The position numbers and the translations under genes were made by a program. From GCA-002697625 sp002697625 (GTDB lineage: Bacteria; Bacteroidota; Bacteroidia; Flavobacteriales; BACL11): a DNA stretch of 33,894 nt. Positions 16,649 to 25,600 of this stretch are shown piece by piece; positions within the stretch are counted from its first letter, which is position 1, and each line of letters begins with the position of its first letter. The notes under the pieces were generated by a model. It had not been told where the DNA came from. It was given only the letters and a program-made list of their open reading frames with translations, and searched no databases. The stretch spans positions 1-33,894 of the forward strand of contig CAXFOB010000023.1 of the NCBI GenBank assembly GCA_964004625.1, in the 5' to 3' direction.

Positions 16649-17979
16649 TATTTTATTTTAGAAATAAATTCATTAATTGTCATATCTTTTTGTGTCCCAT
16701 CTTCCATATTTCTAACTAAAATTCTTCCAGAAGACATTTCATCTTCACCAATCATCACAACAAATTCTACATTTTTTTTATTAGCATAACTCATTTGTTT
16801 CTTCAATTTTGAAGAAGAAGGATAAAGTTCTGAACTAATACCATTTTCCCGGATTTTTTTTAATATAGGTAAACAAAATATTGATTCTTGTTCTCCGAAA
16901 TTAACCAGCATGACTTGAATATTTTGGTCAATATCTTCAGGGAAACAATTTAGTTCATCCATTACTATATAAATCCTGTCAATGCCAAATGAGATGCCAA
17001 CTCCAGAGACATCATTTAACCCAAAAACAGATGTCAAATTATCATATCGACCTCCTCCTCCTATAGATCCGATCTTTACATTATTTTGTTTCACTTCAAT
17101 AATACTGCCAGTATAATAATCAATACCTCTTGCTAATGTAATGTTAAATTTCAACTCAGATGATTTTAGGCCTAATCTATTTATATTATCACAAATAAAT
17201 TCTAACTCTTCTACTCCCTTACTTCCTGTATCAGAAGATGAAAGTTGTGATTTCAATTCTGATATATCAGTAATTGAAAGAAAATTCTCTAAAACTAGAA
17301 GTGAAGAATCTGAAACCCCTTTTTCTTTCATTTCCTCCTTCACTTTATTTAATCCTATATTTTCTAACTTGTCTAAAGCAATTACAATATCATTAAATAA
17401 TTCTTTAGCATCCATCAATTCAACTAGTCCACTTAGAATCTTTCTGTTGTTTATACAAATTTCTATATTAGGGATTTTTAATTTATCAAAAACCTCATCA
17501 TAAATCTGGATTAATTCTATTTCTGAAAGCAGTGAATTATCACCAATTACATCGGCATCACATTGGAAAAACTCCCTATATCTCCCTTTTTGTGGTTTAT
17601 CTGCTCTCCAGACATTCTGCATCTGATACCTTTTAAAAGGAAAGACAATATCATTTCTATTTTGCACTACATATCTAGCACAGGGCACTGTCAAATCATA
17701 TATAAGTGCTTTATCTGAAATAGATTCACCTTGCTTAAAGGTCATCTTTCCGTCTTTATAATCAGTTGCGGAGTTTAGAATGTTAAAAATAAGTCTGTCT
17801 CCTTCACCTCCATACTTACCTGTAAGCGTGTCCTTTTTCTCTATTGCAGGTGTCTGTATAGGAGAAAATCCATACTTCTCAAATACAGATTTTACTGCAG
17901 AAAGAATATAGTTTCTTCTAAACATTACAGGTGGAGAAAAATCTCTCATCCCTTTTGGTATGGAAGCTCTTGTTGCCAT
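16648..17979 (-). CDS. hisS: Histidine--tRNA ligase
   Basis: The 443-residue class II aminoacyl-tRNA synthetase charges tRNA-His. Motif 1 lies near residues 40-50 (PIQTPAIE). Motif 2 is around 118-142 (YQMQNVWRADKPQKGRYREFFQCDAD). The histidine-specific segments YDLTVPCARY (94-103) and RGIDYYTG (284-291) are intact, and motif 3 follows with GGGGRYDNL and VGISFGIDR. The C-terminal anticodon-binding domain (MLVNFGE to the end) is complete. The start is ATG with a near-consensus GATATTTG element about 20 bases upstream. The last base of its stop codon is the first base of the hutH start. Confidence 0.95.
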   Translation of the reverse strand: MATRASIPKGMRDFSPPVMFRRNYILSAVKSVFEKYGFSPIQTPAIEKKDTLTGKYGGEGDRLIFNILNSATDYKDGKMTFKQGESISDKALIYDLTVPCARYVVQNRNDIVFPFKRYQMQNVWRADKPQKGRYREFFQCDADVIGDNSLLSEIELIQIYDEVFDKLKIPNIEICINNRKILSGLVELMDAKELFNDIVIALDKLENIGLNKVKEEMKEKGVSDSSLLVLENFLSITDISELKSQLSSSDTGSKGVEELEFICDNINRLGLKSSELKFNITLARGIDYYTGSIIEVKQNNVKIGSIGGGGRYDNLTSVFGLNDVSGVGISFGIDRIYIVMDELNCFPEDIDQNIQVMLVNFGEQESIFCLPILKKIRENGISSELYPSSSKLKKQMSYANKKNVEFVVMIGEDEMSSGRILVRNMEDGTQKDMTINEFISKIK

Positions 17980-17998
17980 TTTATAAATAATTTCGTTG

Positions 17999-18006
17999 CA
18001 AATATC
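17999..18006 (-). promoter_or_regulatory. Near-consensus -7 element (GATATTTG) for hisS-hutH
   Basis: Matches TAnnTTTG at all defined positions but the first, 19 bases before the hisS ATG. It lies in the 80-base divergent region shared with the NTF2-like gene. No -33 TTG is evident. Confidence 0.35.
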
Positions 18007-18042
18007 GTAAATTAAAATTTACATTCAGTCGTTTATTTTTAA

Positions 18043-18050
18043 TAGATTTG
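18043..18050 (+). promoter_or_regulatory. -7 promoter element (TAGATTTG) for the NTF2-like/UbiA/M1 operon
   Basis: A perfect TAnnTTTG that abuts an ATG at 18051. Transcription would start near 18056, past that ATG, which argues for the in-frame ATG at 18060 as the real start. Confidence 0.45.
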
Positions 18051-18059
18051 ATGCCAATT

Positions 18060-18530
18060 ATGAAATCAGTTTTTTACCTATTATTTTTTGCAGTAACAAT
18101 ACTTTTAGTTTTATATATGGTAATGGATAAACATGAAACAGTAAAATCAGAACACCCAGAAGTGAAAAACATAATAAGTGTTCTTCAGGAACAACAAAAA
18201 TGTTGGAATAATGGAGATATTGATGGATTTATGCAAGGCTATTGGAATTCTGAAGATTTAGTTTTTACTTCAACAAAACATATACCAACATACGGTTGGC
18301 AGAATACTTTAGAAAGATACAAAAACAGTTACCCTACACTGGAAAGTATGGGAGTACTAAAATTTGAATTCTTACACATTGCTGTTGATACAGATAATAT
18401 TTCAGCAGATCTGAACGGATGTTGGGAATTAGTAAGAAAAGAGGACAACCCTAAAGGAGAGTTCTTTTTAAAACTTAAAAAGTTAGATGGTAATTGGAAA
18501 ATAACTAAAGATTCTACTACCTCATATTAA
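18060..18530 (+). CDS. NTF2-like (DUF4440/SnoaL-type) exported protein
   Basis: From the ATG at 18060 the product is 156 residues: an N-terminal hydrophobic helix (about 4-20, signal anchor or signal peptide), then a cone-shaped NTF2-like fold. Typical segments are the helix IISVLQEQQKCWNNGDIDGFMQGYW, the strand LVFTS, the GWQNTLERYKNSYP helix, and C-terminal strands ending GEFFLKLKKLDGNWKITKDSTTS. This pattern is common to DUF4440/SnoaL-like proteins, which range from small enzymes to binding proteins; no function can be fixed. In-frame TTG (18048) and ATG (18051) codons lie upstream but fall within or next to the promoter element. It is the first gene of a three-gene operon, 2 bases before the prenyltransferase. 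Confidence 0.75.
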   Translation: MKSVFYLLFFAVTILLVLYMVMDKHETVKSEHPEVKNIISVLQEQQKCWNNGDIDGFMQGYWNSEDLVFTSTKHIPTYGWQNTLERYKNSYPTLESMGVLKFEFLHIAVDTDNISADLNGCWELVRKEDNPKGEFFLKLKKLDGNWKITKDSTTSY

Positions 18531-18532
18531 AC

Positions 18533-19381
18533 ATGAAGAACTACCTTTCTTTAATAAAATTTAGCCATACTATATTTGCACTACCTTTTGCTTTTATTGG
18601 TTTTTTCTTGGCCACTAAAAACAACAGTATTGATTGGACTACGTTTCTATATGTTGTGTTATGTATGATTTTTGCACGTTCTGCAGCAATGGCTTTCAAC
18701 AGATATATAGATAGAAAGATTGACAAAGCGAACCAACGAACTGCAAAAGTAAGAGAAATCCCTAATGGTACTATATCAGAAAAAAACGCATTTATTTTTG
18801 TAGTTTTAAATTGTATACTCTTTATTGGTACTACTTATCTTATAAATTCAATTTGTTTTTACCTATCTCCTATTGCGTTATTCGTTATACTTGGATATAG
18901 CTATACCAAACGATTTACAGCACTTTGTCATCTTATATTAGGACTAGGTCTTTCCTTAGCTCCATTAGGAGCTTATCTTGCAGTAAATGGCTCATTTGAT
19001 ATAGTACCAATACTATTTTCGATAGTAGTGTTGTTTTGGGTATCAGGATTTGATATTATTTATTCTTTACAAGATGAAGAATTCGATAAAAAACAGAAAC
19101 TACATTCTATTCCGGTTTTACTAGGAATAGAAAAATCCTTGAACCTATCAAAGTTTTTACATTTAATTTCTGTCATCACTCTTACTTTTATAGGTTTAAA
19201 TTTTGAATTTGATTTATTTTATTGGATTGGCTTCTCTATTTTTTCCGCACTTCTATTTTACCAACACAGCTTGGTTACAGCAAATGATTTAAGTAAAGTA
19301 AACCTTGCTTTCTTCACTACAAATGGGATAGCATCTGTTATTTTTGGAATTTTTGTAATTTGTGACATATTAATAAAATAA
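18533..19381 (+). CDS. UbiA-family prenyltransferase (4-hydroxybenzoate polyprenyltransferase-like)
   Basis: The 282-residue integral membrane protein has about eight or nine hydrophobic helices. UbiA enzymes attach a polyprenyl chain to an aromatic acceptor in quinone synthesis. The first Asp-rich motif is N56-x3-D60-x3-D64 (FNRYIDRKIDKAN), followed by RTAKVREIPNG. The second is D174...QDEEFD (180-185) followed by K.HSIP. Both diphosphate-binding motifs are complete. The sequence is closest in style to the UbiA-like enzymes annotated UbiA/MqnP rather than MenA; in a menaquinone-using bacterium that would point to the futalosine route or another acceptor, but no mqn genes are present here. 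It sits 2 bases after the NTF2-like gene and 5 bases before the peptidase. Confidence 0.82.
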   Translation: MKNYLSLIKFSHTIFALPFAFIGFFLATKNNSIDWTTFLYVVLCMIFARSAAMAFNRYIDRKIDKANQRTAKVREIPNGTISEKNAFIFVVLNCILFIGTTYLINSICFYLSPIALFVILGYSYTKRFTALCHLILGLGLSLAPLGAYLAVNGSFDIVPILFSIVVLFWVSGFDIIYSLQDEEFDKKQKLHSIPVLLGIEKSLNLSKFLHLISVITLTFIGLNFEFDLFYWIGFSIFSALLFYQHSLVTANDLSKVNLAFFTTNGIASVIFGIFVICDILIK

Positions 19382-19386
19382 TTAAC

Positions 19387-22248
19387 ATGAAAAAATCAAT
19401 TTTATCTCTTCTCTTACTTTTTGATGTTTCATTAATTGCTCAAGATTACTTTCAACAAGAAGTAAATTACAGAATTGATGTAGAATTAAATGATAAAAAT
19501 CATACTTTAACTGCAGAACAAACCATTAAATATATTAATAATTCCCCTGATGACTTAGATGTAATCTGGTTTCATATTTGGCCTAATGCCTATAAAGATA
19601 ATTCAACAGCACTTGCTAAACATGAATTGGATGGCGGAAGCAAAGAATTGTGGAATTCACTAGAAGAAGAAAGAGGATATATTAGTAATCTTGATTTTTC
19701 AGTAGATGGAAAAAGAGTTAACTGGCAATACCATCCAGAACACATTGATATTTGTAAACTAATATTAAATAAACCTATAAAATCAGGAGATTCAGCTGTA
19801 ATTAAAACTCCTTTTAAAGTTAAAATTCCTAATGCTAAATTCTCCAGACTCGGACATGTAGGTCAATCTTATATGATCACACAATGGTATCCCAAACCCG
19901 CTGTTTACGACAGGGAAGGTTGGCACACCATGCCCTACTTAAGTCAAGGAGAATTCTATTCAGAATTTGGAAGTTTTGATGTAAGTATTAAACTGCCCTT
20001 AAATTATACCGTTGGATCAACGGGAGATTTACAAAACAAAGGAGAGAAAATTAGAATAGAAGAGCTATCTGATATTACAGATACAATTACAAAATTCAGT
20101 ACTGATATGAGCTTTCCAAAATCAGATAAGAAAACAAAAACTATTCGTTTTGTTCAGGAAAATGTTCACGACTTTGCTTGGTTTGCAGACAAAAGATATC
20201 ATGTTTTAAAGGGGGTGGTTACACTTCCTTATTCCGGAAGAACAGTAGACTTGTATACTATGTTTACTAATAATGAAGCTCATCTTTGGAAAAACTCAAT
20301 AGAATACATGCACGATGCCGTATACTACTACTCTCTTTGGAATGGAGATTATCCATATAACCATTGTACTGCAGTAGATGGAACTATAGCTGCTGGTGGA
20401 GGTATGGAATATCCAAATGTAACAGTTATCGGAGCGATGGGGAGTGATCGGCCTTTAGAAACAGTTATAATGCATGAAGTAGGTCATAATTGGTTTTACG
20501 GAATCTTAGGAAGTAATGAAAGAGAACATGCTTGGATGGATGAAGGAATAAACTCCTATTACGAACATAGATATATGAAAACCAAATACCCTAAAGAAAA
20601 ACTAACAGATAATCTTCCTAAAACTGTAATTAAGATTCTAGACCTTGAAGATGTTACTAATAAAAATATCATCGGAGAATTAATGTATTATATGGGATCA
20701 TGGACTGCTAAAGACCAACCAATTGACTTTCCATCTGCAGAATACACTTCGATGAACTATGGTGGAATTGTATACTCCAAGTCTGCAATCTGTTTTGATT
20801 ATTTAGCTGCTTACTTAGGAGAAAAATTATTTGATGAGTGTATGAAAAATTATTACGAAACGTGGCAATTTAAACACCCACAACCTAAAGATTTACAAAA
20901 AATATTTGAAGATAAAACAGGAAAAGATTTATCTTGGTTTTTTAATAATCTGATTACAACAACAAACCAACTTGACTATTCTATTTCTAAAATAAAAAAA
21001 GGGCCTAAAAATCTACATATCACTTTAAAAAATAATGGAAATATTCCTGGACCTGTAGTAATCTGTGGTGTGACAGATGGAGTTGTTAATGAAGAACTCT
21101 GGATAGAAGGGTTTGAAGGAACTAAAACTGTACCATATATTAATGGAGGTTACGACCACATCCGAATTGACTATTTTGGGGAAATGCCAGAAACAAATAG
21201 AAATAATAACATATATAAAACAAAAGGATTACTTAAACAATTTGAACCTCTTAAATTACAATTAATAGGTAGTTTATATCACCCTGAGAAAACACAAATT
21301 TTCTTCCATCCCAACATGATTTGGAATAAATACAACACCTACTCTGTTGGTTTAAGTATATATAACAGATTCATTCCTAAAGGAGGTTTTTCTTATAAAA
21401 TATCTCCTATGTACAGTTTCGGTACACAAGGATTAGTTGGCAGAGGAAATCTTACGTTTACAAAGTATTCTCATTCTTCAATCTTCTCAAAAGTTAAATT
21501 AGGGATAAATGCGGAACGTTATAATTATTCTGAAGAATTTACATATAATAAGATAGTTCCTTCTTTAACTCTAATCTTAAAGGAAAACAACTTAAGAAGT
21601 AAAAAAGAAAGTAGTCTTAAAACTTCATATAATATTCTTTATAAAGACGGAATACCTAAAGAAAATAAAAAATTCCTAAACATAGAATATTCTTTTAAAA
21701 ATAATAAAACGATAAATCCCTATATTTTTAATTTATCACTTGAAAAAGGAGAAGACTTTACAAAGGGTAATCTAATATTAAATTATGACTATCAACTTAC
21801 TAAAAAGAAAAAAATAAGTTCAAGGTTTTATGCTGGAATTGCAGAAATAGATGAGGGTCATAATAAATATAACATTCAGATGTCTGCGTGGAACGGTAGT
21901 ATGGACTACTCCTTTTCTGAAAGATCTTTCTCTAGAGAAGATGATGGTAATTTAAGTAGACAAATGTTTGTCAGAGAGGGAGGATTAAAACACTATACAG
22001 ATATTCAATCCAATAACTTACTTACATCATTAAGTTTAGACTATAACCTACATAAGTTAATAAATCTATATGTAGAAGCTGGATATGCAGGAGAGATTGC
22101 ATATGGCAGTGGATGTGTTTTTAAGTTAGGAAGTATGAATGTTTATCTACCACTAATAACAGAAAGCGGATTATTTAATGGTGGAAAATGGCAGGAAGTA
22201 ATAAGATTACAACTACAAACAACAATTGATATTTCTGGATTATTTTAG
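19387..22248 (+). CDS. M1-family zinc metallopeptidase (secreted)
   Basis: The 953-residue protein begins with a signal peptide (1-18, LIAQ). An M1 aminopeptidase-type N-terminal beta domain (about 25-250, with VIWFHIWPNAY) comes first. The catalytic domain has the substrate-binding GGGMEY (about 337-342, the GAMEN equivalent), the zinc motif HEVGH at 363-367 and the third ligand E386 in WMDEG. A tyrosine (SMNYGGIVYSK region) fits the catalytic Tyr. The last 330 residues (from about 620) have no recognised domain; their alternating strands and aromatic-rich termini resemble an outer-membrane beta-barrel or a strand-rich surface module, but no T9SS signal is seen. It probably degrades peptides outside the cytoplasm. 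It is the last gene of its operon, ending at a palindromic terminator. Confidence 0.87.
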   Translation: MKKSILSLLLLFDVSLIAQDYFQQEVNYRIDVELNDKNHTLTAEQTIKYINNSPDDLDVIWFHIWPNAYKDNSTALAKHELDGGSKELWNSLEEERGYISNLDFSVDGKRVNWQYHPEHIDICKLILNKPIKSGDSAVIKTPFKVKIPNAKFSRLGHVGQSYMITQWYPKPAVYDREGWHTMPYLSQGEFYSEFGSFDVSIKLPLNYTVGSTGDLQNKGEKIRIEELSDITDTITKFSTDMSFPKSDKKTKTIRFVQENVHDFAWFADKRYHVLKGVVTLPYSGRTVDLYTMFTNNEAHLWKNSIEYMHDAVYYYSLWNGDYPYNHCTAVDGTIAAGGGMEYPNVTVIGAMGSDRPLETVIMHEVGHNWFYGILGSNEREHAWMDEGINSYYEHRYMKTKYPKEKLTDNLPKTVIKILDLEDVTNKNIIGELMYYMGSWTAKDQPIDFPSAEYTSMNYGGIVYSKSAICFDYLAAYLGEKLFDECMKNYYETWQFKHPQPKDLQKIFEDKTGKDLSWFFNNLITTTNQLDYSISKIKKGPKNLHITLKNNGNIPGPVVICGVTDGVVNEELWIEGFEGTKTVPYINGGYDHIRIDYFGEMPETNRNNNIYKTKGLLKQFEPLKLQLIGSLYHPEKTQIFFHPNMIWNKYNTYSVGLSIYNRFIPKGGFSYKISPMYSFGTQGLVGRGNLTFTKYSHSSIFSKVKLGINAERYNYSEEFTYNKIVPSLTLILKENNLRSKKESSLKTSYNILYKDGIPKENKKFLNIEYSFKNNKTINPYIFNLSLEKGEDFTKGNLILNYDYQLTKKKKISSRFYAGIAEIDEGHNKYNIQMSAWNGSMDYSFSERSFSREDDGNLSRQMFVREGGLKHYTDIQSNNLLTSLSLDYNLHKLINLYVEAGYAGEIAYGSGCVFKLGSMNVYLPLITESGLFNGGKWQEVIRLQLQTTIDISGLF

Positions 22249-22280
22249 ATTAAAAACCACTCAATTGAGTGGTTTTTAAT
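22249..22280. terminator. Bidirectional terminator: perfect 32-base palindrome
   Basis: ATTAAAAACCACTCAA is followed immediately by its exact reverse complement. Each strand can form a stem with a GC-containing core (CCACTC/GAGTGG) flanked by A and T runs, so the U-tract is provided in both directions. It starts right after the M1 peptidase stop codon and lies 18 bases past the end of the DUF3467 gene on the other strand. Confidence 0.9.
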
Positions 22281-22298
22281 TTTATTTATGTTGTAGAT

Positions 22299-22613
22299 TT
22301 ATGCCTGAGCAGTTGGTCCTCCAAAATTCAATGGAATTCCTTGTGTAGGATCAACATCTGAAATGTCACCAAACTGATCTTCATACTTTGAGATATTATC
22401 TGTAAGTGCTCTCATCAATCTCTTGGCATGTTGAGGTGTTAAAATGACTCTAGATTTTACTTTTGCCTTTGGTAATCCTGGCATCATTTGTATAAAATCT
22501 ACAATAAACTCAGATGGAGAGTGATTAATTATAGCTAAGTTACTATAAGTTCCTTCCGCTACTTCTTCTGCTAGTTCAATATTTAATCCTTCTTTTTTAT
22601 TTTCTTCTGACAT
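22299..22613 (-). CDS. DUF3467 protein at the end of the rpoBC operon
   Basis: The 104-residue soluble protein matches DUF3467 in pattern: a YSNLAIINHSPSEF strand region, the FIQMMPG segment, VKSRVILTPQHAKRLMRAL, and a DNI..YE..FG helix. The function of the family is unknown. No signal peptide or membrane helix is present. It starts 11 bases after the rpoC stop and is followed by the palindromic terminator, so it appears to be co-transcribed with the RNA polymerase genes, and a link to transcription is possible but untested. Confidence 0.85.
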   Translation of the reverse strand: MSEENKKEGLNIELAEEVAEGTYSNLAIINHSPSEFIVDFIQMMPGLPKAKVKSRVILTPQHAKRLMRALTDNISKYEDQFGDISDVDPTQGIPLNFGGPTAQA

Positions 22614-22624
22614 AATTTATGATT

Positions 22625-25600
22625 TTAATCTTCTTTCGGAGCTTCTAACATCTCTGCTACTTCTTCAGAAGGAGTTACACTTTTTAAGGATTCAAGTCTG
22701 TCCATTTCTACCTGAGAACCCACTACTATATCGTTACTATTAAAAAGACCTGTACCTGCTGGTATTTTATGACCTACAATTACATTTTCTTTCAGACCTT
22801 TTAAAGTATCGATTTTAGCTCTAATAGAAGCTTCATTAAGTACTTTAGTAGTTTCTTGGAATGACGCTGCAGAAACCCAACTATCTGTATGTAAAGAAGC
22901 TCTTGTAATACCTTGTAGAACTGGTGTAGAGACCGCAGGGGTAGCATCAACTACCTCTAATAATTTCATATCTTTTCTTTTTAATCTAGAGTTCTCTTCT
23001 CTTAACTGACGTACTGAAATTAATTGACCTGATTGGAAATTTTCAGAATCTCCTGGATCTTCAACATATTTCTTGTCAAAAATCTTATCGTTAGCCTCCA
23101 TAAAGTCATGCTTATCTATTAATTGTTTTTCTAATAAAGTAGTATCTCCTGCATCTAGTACTTCTACTTTTCTCATCATTTGCCTAACAACAACCTCAAA
23201 GTGCTTATCGTTGATCTTTACCCCTTGTAATCTATAAACTTCTTGCACCTCATTTACAATATACTCCTGAACAGCCTTGATACCTTTAATTGCAAGTATA
23301 TCTCTAGGAGTAATAACACCATCACATAAAGGTAATCCCGCTCTAACAAAATCATTCTCTTGTACTAAAATATGTTTTGATAATGGTACTAGATATTTTT
23401 TAACTTGATCGTCTTTTGAAGTAATTACAATCTCCTTATTACCTCTTTTAATTTTAGGACCAAAAGAAACAATACCATCAATTTCAGAAACAATAGCAGG
23501 ATTTGATGGGTTTCTCGCCTCAAACAACTGAGTAACTCTTGGAAGACCCCCTGTAATATCTCCAGAAGAACCAATAGTTCTTGGAATTTTACATAAAATA
23601 GTACCCTTCTTTATCTTTTGATTATCATCTAATGAAACGTGAGCTCCTACAGGAATACTATAAGATCTTTCTCCATCTTTTTTAGCTCCTTTAACAACTA
23701 TAGTAGGAGATTGTTTTTTATTTCTACTATCAATAATTACTTTTTGTTTGAAACCTGTTAAATCATCTTGTTCTAATCTGTATGTTACTCCTTCTTCAAT
23801 ATAATCGAATTCAGTAACACCGTCTATTTCAGAAACAATTACAGCATTATAAGGATCCCAATCACAAATAATATCACCTTTCTTTACTTCTCCATCTTTA
23901 ATATAAATAGAGGAACCATAAGGAATATTATGTGTAGCTATCACTATATCTTGTTTAGGATCAATAACTCTCAATTCTGCAGATCTAGAAATTACTAACT
24001 CTACATCATTTCCATCCTCATCTTTTGTGTTTATTGTTCTTAAATCATCAATTATAATCATTCCTGATTTTTTGATAATTACACTTGCATCAACAGTAGA
24101 TCTAGAAGCAGTACCACCTACATGGAAAGTTCTCAGTGTAAGTTGTGTACCCGGTTCACCAATTGATTGTGCGGCAATTACACCAACAGCTTCACCTTTT
24201 TGTACCATTTGAGAAGTAGATAAACTTCTTCCATAACATTTAGCACATATTCCTCTTTTTGTTTCACAAGTTAATGCTGATCTAATTTCTACCTCCTCAA
24301 TACCGGAATCAACAATAGATTTAGCAATTTCTTCAGTAATCTCATTACCAGACTCACAAATTAACTGATCATTTTTAGGATTGTATATATCATGTAAATT
24401 TACTCTACCAACAATTCTGTCATAAAGTGATTCTATAATATCTTCATTCTTTTTAAGAGCAGTTGTAACTAATCCTCTTAAAGTTCCACAATCTTCCTCA
24501 ATTACTACTACATCAGCAGCAACATCTACTAATCTTCTTGTTAAGTAACCAGCATCTGCAGTTTTAAGTGCAGTATCGGCAAGACCCTTACGAGCACCAT
24601 GAGTAGAAATAAAATATTCTAAGATAGAAAGTCCTTCACTAAAGTTTGTTGTAATTGGATTCTCAATAATCGACTCTCCATGGTCTCCTGATTTTTTAGG
24701 TTTTGCCATAAGACCCCTCATACCTGCTAACTGACGAATTTGTTCTTTCGACCCCCTTGCTCCAGAATCTAACATCATATATACAGAATTAAAACCTTGG
24801 TTATCACTAATCATATCTCTCATTACCGTATCAGTAAGTTTAGCATTTGTATTAGTCCAAATATCAATTACTTGATTATATCTTTCATTATTAGTAATGA
24901 ATCCCATATTATAGTTATTCTTGACCTCTTCAACTTTAGTATGTGCATCTTCTAATAATCCAATTTTTTCTTCTGGCACAATTACATCTCCAAGGTTAAA
25001 TGATAATCCACCCTTAAATGCCATATTATAACCTAATCCTTTAATATCATCTAAGAATTGTACTGTTCTTGGTACACCACAAACTTTTAAAATTCCTCCA
25101 ATAATATCTCTTAACGACTTTTTAGTTAATAGTTGATCTACAAAATCTACCTCTTCAGGAACAAACTCATTAAACAAGACTCTACCAACAGTGGTTTCTT
25201 TTAATTCTGATGTTCCATCTACTTTTGTAATTTTTACTTTAATAATTGCGTGTAAATCAATAATTTTTTCGTTATAAGCAATCTTTACATCCTCTAAAGA
25301 ATAGAACGATTTCCCCTCTCCTCTTACGACATGATCCTCAGTAGATTTTCTTGGTTTAGTCATGTAATAAAGACCTAAAACCATATCCTGAGAAGGTACC
25401 GTAATAGGAGCTCCATTTGCAGGGTTAAGAATATTATGAGAACCAAGCATTAAAATCTGAGCTTCTAAAATAGCATCTGCTCCAAGCGGCAGATGAACCG
25501 CCATTTGATCACCATCAAAATCGGCATTAAATGCAGTACACGCTAATGGATGAAGTTGAATTGCTTTGCCTTCAATCATTTTTGGTTGAAATGCCTGAAT

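Noticed and set aside
17141..17503. 120-codon plus-strand ORF within hisS
   Set aside because: Low-complexity antisense reading of hisS with no domain or promoter element.
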